Shown here: piece by piece, positions 24,080 to 35,548 of the stretch
How the letters are laid out: every line of letters begins with the position of its first letter
Numbering within the stretch: position 1 is the first letter of the stretch
Source: Gremmenia infestans
Lineage: Eukaryota; Ascomycota; Leotiomycetes; Helotiales; Hamatocanthoscyphaceae
Assembly: GCA_032629725.1 (NCBI GenBank)
Contig: JAFEVB010000015.1
Coordinates: 1 to 64,000, forward strand
Direction: 5' to 3'
DNA: 64,000 nt
The notes under the pieces: model-generated
The model's database searches: none
What the model was told of the DNA's origin: nothing
Seen by the model: only the letters and a program-made list of their open reading frames with translations
Translations under genes and position numbers: made by a program

Positions 24080-27000
24080 ATTACTCTACTAAATCTAAGC
24101 GAGTTTCTAGTTAAAGTTAAATTGCGCTATTACCTAAAGCAAGCATTGCTAGATGCAGCACTAAAGGAGGAATAGCTAGCTCTCTCTAACCTTATCTATA
24201 ATAACTATTATATAGTACTAAATAAACACCTGCTAGCATATTACCTAGACTAGGCCAAGATGTATAAAAGTATTACAGCTAAGTTTAAGGTAAAAGTAAG
24301 TGCAATAACCTATGAGCTAGACTAGAAGACCACTGCAATTAATATATAACTTAGGAAGCAATACTATATAATTACTAACTAGGCAACTTTCTAAAACGCT
24401 ATTAGTATTATATATAATAGCAGCGGCAGAAACCTTAAAGATCGCTATATAACTATATACTTATAGGATCCTATGCTAAAGGAACTAGTATTCCGTCTAA
24501 GCAGGCGCATAAAAGCAGAAAAGGAAAGATAGATAGTATATAGAAAGGAAGACGCTCCTAGATAGGATCTATAAATTAAGAGACTAAATCCTCTACCTTT
24601 ATAAATTAAGATACCTAATCCTCTACCTCTACTTAGAGTAGGAGATGCTTCTTAACCTTTATAAATTAAGATACCTAATCCTCTACCTCTACTTAAAGTA
24701 GAAGACGCTTCTCTACCTCTATAAATCAAAATACCTAATCCTTTATAGCAAGATAACTCTATGCTACTATAAGATTATCCTAGAAACGGGAGACTATCTA
24801 AGAAAGCGGCTCTGCCTATAGCATTAAATTCCCTAGTTAAGAATAATCTAAGTCTAAGCTAGTAGAGGGAGTAGTTAGATCTTAGTAATAAGATAGGAAA
24901 CTATATAATACTAGAGACCCTAGAGACCCTAATTAAGGGACTAGACAAGTCTAATAAGGACTAGATAAAGAGGATGGCGGAGTAGGTGCGCATAATAGAG
25001 GATATTGCCTAACTTAAGTAAGTCTAATCTATAAGTAATAGAGAGTATAAAGAAGAAAAACTAACCAAGCTAATCTAGAACGCAAGCAATCCTAGATAGC
25101 TTATTATGCATATAGCTAACTATAGATAACTAGAAGGAGGCTTATTAGATGCTTTATTACTAGTAGGATATTTATAAGCTAGAATATTATATCTATATCC
25201 TAGGCGGCTTTACGCGCCAACTTCTGCTAGTATAGGCGTTTACTTTCTAGTAGTGCTTGCAATAGTTCTATAGCGACCTAGAAGCAATAATTATTAGATA
25301 TATTATAGGAATTAGAAAGATAATAATCGTTTTAGCTATCTACTATACTTAATATATTCTTAACTAGATATAGTATAAGATTAACTAGACCCCTAAAAAT
25401 CACTATAAGCTAGAGATAGATAATAGAACAACGAGATGCCTAAGAAATAGAAAGATATAAAAAAAGTATAACTTTAACTATTTATATATAAAGGTATTAC
25501 CTATATATTTTATTAAGAAGAAGATAAGAACGACCGTAGTAGTAGTTCCGCTAGGGTTAATTTAGGTCTAGGTAAAGGAAGCCTATATATGCTGGCCGCC
25601 GAATAATAATCTACCTATATAGGTCTAGATCGCCTATAGTAATACTAAGAGAGCAGAGAAAGCATTAGCGGATAAAATTCAAGATTTAATAAAGGAAAAG
25701 GTAGAATAGCAAAAGGAGCCTCTAGAAGACGAATTTACTCTAAGGGACTCTAACTGCTACGAACCCTATATTAAGAATAGCACCGTGTTTATAATAATAA
25801 CCGCGCAATCTTTTATAAACTAATTTATTAAACGCTTTATATAAATAAGCAAGTATAAGCTTTTAATACTAGGCAACCTTACCTAGAGAAACCTAAACCT
25901 AAAGCCTTTAATTTAGGATATGCACTTAGAAGAGTTTCTAATAACGCTAATCTTAATGTTTTTCTATAATAAATACTACCTAGAGAAAGCTACAAGATCT
26001 CTAACTATTACTATATACTAGAAAATAATAGGGTTGATTAAAGCTAGCTAAGAGCAACTAGATAGTTAGGAGGTTTACTTAGCCTGATTAAGTAGAACCC
26101 TAATCTTTATAGAGCCTATAGATATTAGCGAAATTATTAAGCTAATAAAGCAGAAAGCGTAGGATTAATATAAGGTTCTAAAAAACTAGTCTAAGGGCTA
26201 GTATTAAAAGTTAGTAGCAAAATAGAACTTGATTATTACTAGTAAATAGAAGTTAATAGAGGAAAAGAAGAATAAGACCGCGGAGATTATTAAAGAATTC
26301 TTGCTACTTCTAGCAAGTATTATAATCCGATTTATAATTAGAAGCACCTTTCTAGGTAAAAAAGCAGTTAAGGTCCCCTAAAATAAATATAAGGAGTATA
26401 TAGTAGATAATAGATAATACTAGAAGGATAAACTTATACAAATTTACTAGTAAAAGAATATTAAATATAAATAGAGGTATAAGGCTTCTAAGAAGTAGTA
26501 TCTAGTAAAGCGGCATACCTTAAAGGGTTAGACTAATCTTATAAGGGATAATATAAGATTATACTACTAGAAGCGTCTATATTCTTTATTTCTATACCTA
26601 ATAAAGCTATGTAAAGGCGCGAATCAGAATATATTACTATTGCTAATAGTAATAGAATAAAAAGAATAGATATTAATTCTTTGCTAAGCAGATAAAAGAT
26701 AAAAGCCTAAAATATTAACCAACCTATACTATGCAAATCTAGATAAGATAGTTAAGTTATTAGCTAAGCTTTAGTTTATTAGGAGATAGATCGCGGATAA
26801 TAAGAACTAGGTTAATATAATAGGCAAGCTATACTACTATATCTTTAGGTCCTAGTTCTTTATAGGTGCATATATTATTTACTTTATAAGTTAACCTTTT
26901 CCGTAGGACTTCCTAAATAACTAATAGACTCTAAGTACCTGAAATACTCTCTCTAGATTCTAGATACTAATATTATATAGATTAATAGAATGCAGTCTAA

Positions 27001-27410
27001 AGGCTAGAAAGCTAATGCACTTAGCAAGTTTTAAGGCTATCCGAGGCCTAAGAGGGTGTAAAGACAGCTTAATATCTTATAAAGGCGACTATAGTATTCT
27101 TAGTTAGCTTGACCTTAAATAAGGCTTTATCTATTACCCTTAATTAAACCCGACTTTTAACCTAGTACTATAGTGCAAGCATTTATACGCTACTACTAAT
27201 AAGAAAACCGAACCTAAAAGTGTTTTTAATCCTTTTACGCGTAAAGGAAAGCGGGGTAGAAGACCAAATCTTAGAGATTAATAGGTTCTAGAAGGCAATT
27301 AGCAAAGCAGCTAAAAAAGCAAACTTAATAAAGCTAAGCAGATAGCGGTATTAAAAAGCTAAAAGTAAAGCGAAAAGTAAAAATAAAGAAGGAGAAAATA
27401 GATAAAGAGA
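24080..27410 (+). pseudogene. SNF2-family helicase ORF of the unnamed element, copy B
   Basis: Collinear with the copy A helicase. Motif I now reads IGIRKIIIVLAIYYI (about 25,307-25,351), consistent with G-to-A change of the Gly codon. Motif Ia-like TVVVVPLGLI follows at about 25,534. The DExH position reads NKYYLEK, consistent with G-to-A and C-to-T changes. The C-terminal VKESGVEDQILEINRF (about 27,243-27,290) matches the helicase-C tail of copy A. A Leu/Pro-rich repeat at 24,590-24,740 lies in the N-terminal extension. Inactive. Confidence 0.65.
24590..24740. repeat. In-frame tandem repeat in the copy B helicase N-terminal region
   Basis: Three to four units of about 60 bp, each containing ATAAATTAAGATACCTAATC and CTCTACCTCTACTTAGAGTA or close variants. 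They encode repeated IKIPNPLPLL segments. Copy A lacks this array but has its own repeated LDSLVK segments nearby (about 7,820-8,040). Confidence 0.75.
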
Positions 27411-27544
27411 GAAGCTAAAAGCAGAATGCTTAGAGCAATAAATAAACTCTACCTAGAAGAAAGTTGATATATAGAAATAAACATAGCTTGGTAGCTAAGT
27501 AAATATATACGATAACCTAGCTCTGCTTTAGGCTTTAACTTTAT

Positions 27545-27660
27545 CTGCAAAATATGCTTATAAACTTAGCTTAGACGCAAACCTAGTTTGCAAAACATGT
27601 CTATTAACCTAGCTTAGATACAAACCTAGCTTGCAAAACGTGCTTGTTAACCTAGCCTAG
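27545..27660. repeat. Minisatellite of about 46-bp units
   Basis: Two to three units containing GCAAAACATGTCTATTAACC and TTAGATACAAACCTAGC. It closes copy B on the right and leads into the dispersed repeat at 27,665. Confidence 0.75.
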
Positions 27661-27664
27661 TATC

Positions 27665-27840
27665 GCAGGTAAGTTATATATATATAGAGGCTTAATATAG
27701 TATTTAATATATTTAGTAAAGGAGAGAAAAGAATCTTTATCTAGATCTAAAGGAAAGTAAGCGCGCCCCTAGTTAAGACTTAGTAAGTATAAGTACAGCT
27801 TATGCTTTACCTCTAAGGCTCGCCTCTTATATTAGGCTAG
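27665..27840. repeat. Dispersed repeat, copy 2 (partner at 15,735-15,910)
   Basis: Same-orientation match to 15,735-15,910, from AAGTTATATATATATAGAGG to GGCTCGCCTCTTATATT. Confidence 0.75.
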
Positions 27841-27859
27841 ATATATAGTATTACTTTGA

Positions 27860-28035
27860 TACTTTAATAGATATAGAGACAGAGTAGTAGCTATGAAATA
27901 AGTGGGACTAGTCTAAAATTTAGACTAGTTCTACTTATTAAGCTTCTTTTCTACTTTAATAGATATAGAAACAAAGTAGTAGCTATAAAATAAGTGGGAC
28001 TAGTCTAAAATTTAGACTGGTCCCACTTATTATAC
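27860..28035. repeat. Tandem 92-bp unit, each carrying the 37-bp palindrome
   Basis: Two successive copies of a unit containing TTAATAGATATAGARACA, GTAGTAGCTATRAAATAAG and the palindrome (27,900-27,936 and 27,992-28,028). The second palindrome is the more perfect one (right arm ending CTGGTCCCACTT); the first has decayed to CTAGTTCTACTT on the right. Confidence 0.9.
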
Positions 28036-30164
28036 TTCTTATTATTAATAATTATAATAAGAAGATAACTAGTCTTACTTATTACACTTTTTATTAGTAT
28101 ATAGTGCTTTTCTACAACGTGAATTCGCTTTCTCTAGCTCTTTTTAGAGGCTAGAAAACCCCTATATCTATCTATACTAGAGAAGCTTCTTATAAGTAAT
28201 TCTTATATCAAATTTAGGCCGTGATATAATAAGATAAGTTCTACTAATTAAGCTTTATATAGTAATTAAAAGATGAGTTATTTAACTAATTCTACTTATT
28301 AAGCTTCTAATTATAAATACTTATCAAAATATAGTAAGAGAGAAAAAGAGGCTATAGGTATAAAGAGAGGCGATTTCCTACTAAAAGACAAAAGCATACA
28401 AACCATAGTTATAGCTGCTTTATACTACGCTATAAAAGCAGGAAAATTATACCTTGCTAAGGCGTTATTTAATAACGCAAAATATATTCTCTAATATCAA
28501 AAGCCGATATGTAAAGCGCATCTAAGGCCGGAGTATAGGTTTACCTACGATTTAGTAGGCAAACCTAATAGCTTTAAACAACTCCGCTAAGCCTATTAGT
28601 ATTGGTTTTATATAAGCAAGTACTCTATCCAAAGCTTTATCTAGACTGCCTAGGAGCAACTGCTACTTAATTGGTATATTAAGGTCTTAGAGAACGTCTA
28701 GGAGAAATACCCTATAGAGAAGGAGAAGTATAGCGGACTTTAGCTATATATAGAAGCTATATAGAGGCCTACCAGCCTGCTTCTAAGCTTGCTTGCTAAA
28801 CTATAGGTAGAGAGTTTAAGTGGAGCCGTAATAGCACTCCCTAGCTTGGTCCTAGTTCTGTTAGTTGCGAGCACCTATGTAGCAAACGAGGAAGCAGCTA
28901 GCTGTACCTAAAAACAAAGCTAAAAGGATAATGATAATAATAACAAAAGGCTAGCTTATAAGCCGTAGCAGAGGAGCAGCAGCAGCACTGTTTATATGCT
29001 ACTATATACCTAGCATAAGAATTAAGACCGATTCTAGGACCTTATAGAAAGCATTGCACTTGCTAAGCAGCTAGGCAGATAGTATACTAAGGAGCGGGAA
29101 CTACTTAGGATATGGATCGCATTAAGTAAAGATAGAATTATTCCTAATTCGCAGATAAAGACCCTCTAGAGGATATAGGCAGCAAATGCAATAGTAGCAT
29201 ATAGCTTAAGCTAAAGGGAGCTTAGTATAAAGGAGAAGAAGAAAAGGAGAACCTTAAGCAGCGATGCGCTAGGGCACCTACGCACTAAGTTGCAGATATA
29301 AGGCTTGCTAAAGCGCTTTAATAATATAGTAGTAAAGCTAAAGATAATAAAGATAGAATAGAAGAAGATCTAGTAAAAGGCTGCTATATAGAAAAGCGCC
29401 GACCTGCTATAGAAGATAATTTGCAACTAAGCTAAAGCTAGGAAAGATAATAAAGCAGAGAAAAAAAACCAGCCCCCCCTTAAGCTATAATGCTTCGACT
29501 AATTATAAGAATGCAGATTAGGTATATTAACGTCTAGGGGCTTTCCTCTGCCTTATAGCAAGCCTGTTATACGCTTCTAGGTACTAGCTGCGACTATCTA
29601 TTTGTAGCTAAGACGTGGTTTATAAACCACCGCAGCTACTAGACAGATCGCTAGTTTATTGCAATAATAATGCAACTAGCTAAGAACTTTACTAGGCAGC
29701 AGTTAGGCAGTCTCTACCTGCTAGGCTTCTAGCAAGCTTGCAGCTAGGTCTGGACCGTTAAGACTACTAAGTATAGTATCTAGGTAGGATAGGGCAGCTT
29801 ATAGCAGACCTGTGCTAGCGTCTACTTCCTTCCTAGCCTGCTAGTTAATAAACTATTAAGACTGCTAGATATAGTATAATGCTTGATAGTGCTGCTTAGT
29901 AATATTAATATCTGCTTTCGAGATCTAGTTTAGCAATAAGGAGCATCCGGACCTGCTCTCCGCCTGCAACGGTTTAACTAGATGCTAGCTATAACTAGCT
30001 TTACGCATTATAAACTAGAAGCAAAACCGCAGCAGCTAACTACGGACTACTACTTTATTAATATTCAAACTCCCTTAACTTTAAAACTTCTAGATAATTA
30101 TAACCTTAGGATAGAGAGCGACTATTAGTATACGCTATATGTTACCCTTAATTAGCTACGCTTG

Positions 30165-30295
30165 AAGCAAAAGAAAAAGCAGAAGCAAAAGTAGAAGCAG
30201 AAGTAAAAGCAGAAGTAGAAGTAGAAGCAAAAGCAAAAGCAGAAGCAAAAGTAGAAGCAGGAGTAGAAGCAGAAGTAAAAGCAGAAACAGGCAAT
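30165..30295. repeat. AAGCARAAG trinucleotide-type repeat inside LINE ORF2
   Basis: Alternating AAG with CAG, CAA, TAG and TAA codons encodes a Lys/Gln tract directly after the endonuclease end. The mixture of CAG and TAG codons inside one repeat shows C-to-T conversion in progress. On the other strand it yields a spurious poly-Leu ORF, which is not a gene. Confidence 0.85.
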
Positions 30296-30702
30296 AAAGC
30301 ATCCGATCTACTAGTTTTAGATTAGATAGTTGTAAAAGCAACCTAATATAATAGCTAAGATGCAAGCACTAATTAGTAAACAGAAGCAGGCTTAGCTACT
30401 AGGTAGTTGGGTTAAGGAGATAAATGCTAGCCTAGTAGCAATCTATTAATACGTATAGAAGCAGACAATTAGGCAAGTAAGCACTAAGCGAAGTTTAAAC
30501 CCGAAAAGACTACTACCGTAGTAGGACCTAAACCTAGGGGATCTTATCCGCTAGTATAAATAAGCATAGATATCTTAGAAAGAGAATAATGTAATTATGC
30601 TAACCTAAGAAGTATAAGCATACAGCTAAGATGCTATAGCTAAGAACTAGGAGATCCTATAGCACCGCTAGACTAGGCATCTTTTTAAAGCGCCGCCGCT
30701 AT

Positions 30703-30741
<39 letters not shown>
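30703..30741. repeat. Pure (AGC)13 microsatellite
   Basis: An uninterrupted run of about 13 AGC units, rich in CpA, sits inside otherwise RIPped LINE sequence without a single C-to-T change. It is flanked by AGCTGCT on the right. Confidence 0.9.
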
Positions 30742-32678
30742 TGCTCGATAGCTAGACAGAGAAGAAGATCTGCTACGAGATTTACTAGCAGGAGAGCAAT
30801 AAAAGCTGCGGCGTAGATAGTATCCATATCTAGTTCTTAAAAAAGATGCAAAGCATAGCTATTACCTGCTGGCTTACGGAATTATATAACACCTGTCTAG
30901 CGTATAGCTAAACGCCTGCAGCATAGAATTAGTCTAAGGTGCACCTTCTTAGCAAAAAGGTAGAAGAGCTGCAGAATGCATATAACCTCTAGCTAATCTC
31001 AATTATTAGTATTCTCTATAAGATCTTTAAATGCATATTACTTCTCTAGATAGAAGCAGCTTTATAGGCGCAGCTCTACTCTATACAAGCCAGCTTTTAG
31101 CGCCGCTATTCTACCTTAATAAATACCGCGGTAGTTTATAGGATGCTAGTAAGCTAAGCCTGCTCTACAATCGTCTTTCTAGACTTTAAAGCAGCCTTTA
31201 ATATAATTAATTACTAGAAGCTAGATGCAAAGCTAGTAGCATACAGCTGTTTAGCGCTATACTAATCCCTAATCTAGCAACTTATATTTATAGAGTAGTA
31301 GTCGCAGATCTTAATTAATAGACAAGCAACTACCTAGTTTAGCTAGATATAAAGGGTAGCGCAAAGCTGTCTGCTTTTACTATAGCTGTTTAATATCTTT
31401 CTAAATAACCTTCTATAGCAAGTTAATACTAAAACGCCTAGCATTCCTATCTACTTATTTTACGCTAATAATAGAGTGCTACTTATAGATAATAGCATAG
31501 ATCTAGAAGAGATTCTTGCGTAGGTAGAGATATAAAGTTGCAAAAACTAACTTTTCCTTAATCTAAACAAGTGCGCTATAATTACCCGCAGTCTAATGCA
31601 GCCCTATCTAACCATTTATAGTTAATCCGTAGTATAGGTAGAGACGTATATATACCTAGGGTTTCTAGTTATAAAAGATAGGATTAACTTTTAGTAATAT
31701 CTTAGCTAACGCTTATAAAGAGTAATAGGCTAAGCTAAATAGTTATTACAAGCAAGTAAAAGTTAGGGCATAAAAGGACGCCTCTAGGTCTATAAGCAGT
31801 ACTTTGCTCTAATATTTAAGTATAGCGTACTACTAGTTTAGGTATAGCGGTGCAAAGGAAAAAAAGGTAATAAGCAAGCGTTTAGTAAAGGGTTAAAGAA
31901 AAAGGTAGCGGATTTAATAAGGTGGATTGCAGATGTAGTACTAACGCGCTATAAGATTACTACAAATCTATATAGTATAACGTCGCTTGGGAAACGGTTT
32001 AAGAGACTAAGTACTAGATACTAGTGGATCTTAGATTAGATAAGTCCTAATAGCCTAATTAAGGTGCTCTTAGAGAAAAGCTAGGGAGACCTATAGTAAT
32101 AGTTATTTGCATTCTAGCTAGGCAAGGAACCTGCCTAGGCATGATTTAAAGCTATATCTAACCTTTAACTAATAGTAAGCATAGCTTTACAACTTTAGTT
32201 ATAGGTAAAGCGGAGAGAGACTCTACGGATAAAAGCTAAGATAGCACAGCTTACTGCATTAATCCTAATAAGCAGTTGGAAAGTAAAAGAATGCTAACTA
32301 GCTAATATCTGTTTTGCTGCACTAGTTGCATTTTAGTATATGCTACTTTAGTACTACTAAGAGGTATTTATATAGGGGTTTACTTATATCTATAGACAAA
32401 AATGGAAACGCGGCTATAAAAACTGCCTAGCATTAAACTACGCAGATAAGTTAATATGGTAGCAGCAGTATAAGAAACGGAAGATGCGGATATAACTAAG
32501 GATTTAAGGGAAATTTACTAATATTAACTTTCTCTTAAATATTAAAGAGGTATCTATAGCAATCTAGATTCTACTAGTAGTATAATAATTAGTCTATAGT
32601 AGGTTTAGATAAGATAAAGAGGCGGAGCAAGCAGAAAAGAAGTAGACTTAGAAATAGGATAAAAGGAGATATTAATAT

Positions 32679-32715
32679 AAGTAGGACTAGTCTAAATTTT
32701 AGACGCGTCCTACTT
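32679..32715. repeat. 37-bp palindrome, copy 4
   Basis: Left arm AAGTAGGACTAGTCTAAA, right arm TTTAGACGCGTCCTACTT. Transitions in both arms keep the hairpin nearly complementary. Confidence 0.85.
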
Positions 32716-32719
32716 TTTT

Positions 32720-33000
32720 TGACCTAGGAGGTCATAAAAAGCATCCGTTAACCTAGGAGGTCGTAAAAAGCATCCGTTAACCTAGGAGGTTATAAAAAGC
32801 ATCCGTTGACCTAGGAGGTTATAAAAAGCATCCGTTGACCTAGAATATCGTAAAAGCACTATAACCTAGGAAGTTATAAAAGCACCACGACTATAAAGTT
32901 ATAACCTAGAAATGTTATAAAAAGTCTATAACTATAAAGTTATAACCTAGAATGTTGTAAAAAGTCTACGACTATAAAGTTATAACCTAAGATATTAAAA
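32720..33000. repeat. ACCTAGGAGGT minisatellite array
   Basis: Four 29-bp units starting ACCTAGGAGGT and ending AAAAAGCATCCGTT are followed by three units of about 40 bp that share AACCTAGAA and gain ACTATAAAGTTAT. The array ends in AT-rich sequence. Non-coding. Confidence 0.9.
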
Positions 33001-33642
33001 AAGCATTATAGGAAAGGAGCTTACCTAGTATTTCTAGACTGTTTAAGTCCTTAATGCAAACCTTATAGAAAACGTACTACTATATAAAAGATAAACCTCC
33101 TACTTAGTAGGACTAGTAGAGATTAACCAAATTAAAAGGACCTAGTCTCTAAAAGGCACCTTGCCCTAGATATAATAGAGAACTAGGTTAATAGGGATTG
33201 TAGATCTAGAAGATCCTATCTTAGTATAGGATATTTAGACGACTTTAATTACTCTGCTTTTGCTGCAACTCTACTCTAATAGTAGAGAGCAACTTTTAGG
33301 CGTATATATTTAGATAACTCTATAGGAAATGGAATAGATTTTTCTTAGACCTATGTTTACAAGTAGTGGATTTATATTACTGCTATAGATAATTATTAGA
33401 CCACTTTAGGCTTTATCTATGCTAAACTAGGATTAGATATTATTACGATATTATAATAAACTATAGGAAGTATTGATAGGACTCTTATAATATATAAAGG
33501 GGGACTTGTAAAGCGGTCTTAGTTTTAGAATGTAGAACTTGTAGGACCTTTAATATTATAGCGTGTTATTACGCGTAGTTTAGCAACAAATATGAACCCT
33601 CTAACCCTAAGTGTTCTTACATTGCGAAAGTTCCCTTTATTA

Positions 33643-34750
33643 CTAGACCGATGTAGTTACGGCGACTTTAGCAACAATCCTAAGCATATAATTAGCATCC
33701 GGTCCTCTATACTCAACCCCAAAGATGCGTTTGTTACTAGCGGGACCTTTCTGCAGTAGCTCAAGCCCGTTCCTATAAGCTGTCTAACCACCGAAACTTT
33801 GTCAAGACCAGGGAAAGCGACCTAAGATTGTCCAATAGGCCCTTCTAAGAGGTGTGTAAGCTTGAACCGAGCCAGGTAAGGGAACTCGTTGCCAATGCGG
33901 TTCAGCAGCTCCGGCCAGAGTGAATTATTAGTAAGCGTTGTCAGACGGAACGAAATGTCCGTCAGGCTCTGTTCCAACTGGCTTAGGATCGCCATAATGC
34001 TTTTAACAGGGAGCATAGCTATAGAGAGCTCTAGCTTCTCCAGTTTTGGTAATAGCATATCGCTGAGGATTAATGGAGTGGTACGCGGTATTTTATAAGG
34101 CTGACAGAACAAGAGCAAGAGCTCTTTGAGCGCTAGTGCATAGAAGAGAATTTGATTGGCCCAGTACAAGTTTAGGTTCTAGTTAAGGCATAATTCCGCT
34201 CTTCGCAAGATAGAAAACCCCGTGCCCTAGCTCTAATGCTCAGCGGACAGCTCTGCAGCGACGATGGTCGTCATAGGTGATTCCTTTTGCACACTAAATG
34301 CCGTTATCGCCAGGTCAGCACCATCCAAAATGTCGCGAGCAAGGAGTGCAGCGGTCTCTAGATCCAAAGGTGCGCGTGAGGTGCACTTATCCCTGATCTC
34401 GAGCCTATCAGGACGAAACTGCTTAGCTGCAAGCATAGACTTAAGTAGTTCTACACAAAGCGTTTCACCCGCGACCTGTTCGTCTTTATGCCGTGGCCAA
34501 GATGATGGAGAGTTCGGAAGGGGACGTAGCCAGCATTTGGTCTACTTAGATCGTCGGCCATCAGGCTTATTTTCCACGTCGAGAAGTACCAACCGAGTAC
34601 AGTCGGGAGGCGCCCATCATCTAAGTCTGCTTCTATGCATGCCTCTAGAAACGCATTCCAACCCGGACCGGGGAGCAGATGCGACCAGTCGTCGACTATG
34701 CCGGCAGCCATCAACCAGGATGCCGGATCTGATGAATTCAAGTCGCTCAT
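33643..34750 (-). pseudogene. F-box/LRR-like protein remnant, broken
   Basis: Minus-strand pieces line up as one former gene. Piece 1 (34,750-34,451, starting MSDLNSSDPASWLMAAGIVD) ends in a stop. Piece 2 (34,436-34,233, shifted frame) contains LAARDILDGADL-like sequence. Piece 3 (34,169-33,822, same frame as 2) contains KLEKLELSIAMLPVKSIM and LNRIGNEFPYLARFKLTHLL, the Leu-rich spacing usual in fungal F-box proteins. After a TAG the next segments read LDKVSVV and, in another frame, RIFGVEYRGPDANYMLRIVA, ending at 33,643-33,645. At least two stops and two frame changes are needed, so it is not functional. Assignment to the F-box family rests on the C-terminal pattern only. It borders the AT-rich compartment. 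Confidence 0.5.
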
Positions 34751-35548
34751 GTTAGTTCTAGCTGCTATTCAAAGGGGGGGTTTCTTCTCGTTGTCGTAAT
34801 AGTCGGTCGAAAGGGTTGCTTGCTCGAATTCAAAAAAACGGCAAGACAGACAATTTTAGGAAGTTCGCTGATGTAGTGGCTGCTGCCCGACATCTACAAA
34901 TAGTAAGTAAGCAGCTGTGGTGTACATCATACAATGACAGGGGTCCGGTTGTCGTTGCCTTTGGCAATAATTGACGACAGTATTACATAAGATGCCAATT
35001 ACAACGTAACCAATACTGGCCTTACTAGTAATAAAAGGCTGTAATGGAAAATTATAGACTAGCAATAATTGACGACTTAATTCATGATTCATTACGCAGA
35101 CCTACCCACCGAAAGCATTCCGATTTGTCCTAAAATGCTTCTATGATACAACTAATCCCCTGATCCCCTTCATGAAATAGCTGATGAGAGGCTTAAGCTT
35201 ATGGCCAAGTATCTTGATATCCAACTGGTCTCCTTCTATCATACTTCTTTATATCGCAATTTTGTATAGAGGCGCTACTTCGTTGAAGCTCCTACTTGAT
35301 AGTCAGTGGTTTCTGCGGCACATTCAAGCGAAAACGCAGATAAGTCGGCCGACTATTCTTCTGTAGAGTAGGATTTATATAATTAAGTTAGTAAAACCGT
35401 TTGTTCCACCAATGTCTCCAATCCCTAGCTAAGAACCTTTCCTATATGCATAATACTTATCATCTATTTACCGTTTATCTAATCTCACCTTCGACTTCAA
35501 CGTCAAATTCAAGAAGAATAACTCTATTTTCTACTATCTTCCCTATTG
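34751..35548. other. Intergenic region between broken genes
   Basis: Normal base composition. Several short ORFs occur on both strands, none with recognisable domains. The part next to 35,549 would be the promoter of the cupin pseudogene. Confidence 0.4.

Larger units (their letters stand above)
21850..27450 (+). mobile_element. Unnamed RIP-degraded element, copy B, with SNF2-like helicase
   Basis: Second copy of the element described at 4,060-10,650, same orientation and ORF order, about 1 kb shorter mainly because its central minisatellite is smaller. A charged N-terminal part of the helicase ORF has gained its own short tandem repeat (24,590-24,740). RIP is heavier here: the helicase motif I Gly is changed to Arg and the DExH box is lost. 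Confidence 0.7.
28400..32650 (+). mobile_element. RIP-mutated LINE (non-LTR retrotransposon)
   Basis: Plus-strand frames give an ORF1-like region (about 28,540-29,480, Lys/Leu-rich) and then an ORF2. The end of an APE-type endonuclease is visible as a decayed SDH motif (ESDYQYTLYV with one TAG, about 30,113-30,145). A reverse transcriptase follows at about 30,950-31,700, with VFLDFKAAFNIINY near 31,180 and a decayed FADD box (FYANNRVLLIDNSIDLEEIL) near 31,450. NKCAIITRSLMQPYL and YIYLGFLVIKD, the usual LINE post-catalytic segments, follow. The C-terminal region (to about 32,600) is less clear. Many TAG codons show it is dead. No poly(A) tail or target-site duplication was recognised. The flanking 37-bp palindromes (28,028 and 32,679) may be coincidental. 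Confidence 0.75.

Noticed and set aside
30156..30365. Poly-Leu ORF of 69 codons on the minus strand
   Set aside because: It is the reverse reading of the AAGCAG repeat inside LINE ORF2.
27900..32715. LINE plus flanking palindromes as one DNA transposon with terminal repeats
   Set aside because: The palindromes are complete hairpins, not single arms, and another copy exists without the LINE (17,732). LINEs do not need terminal repeats.
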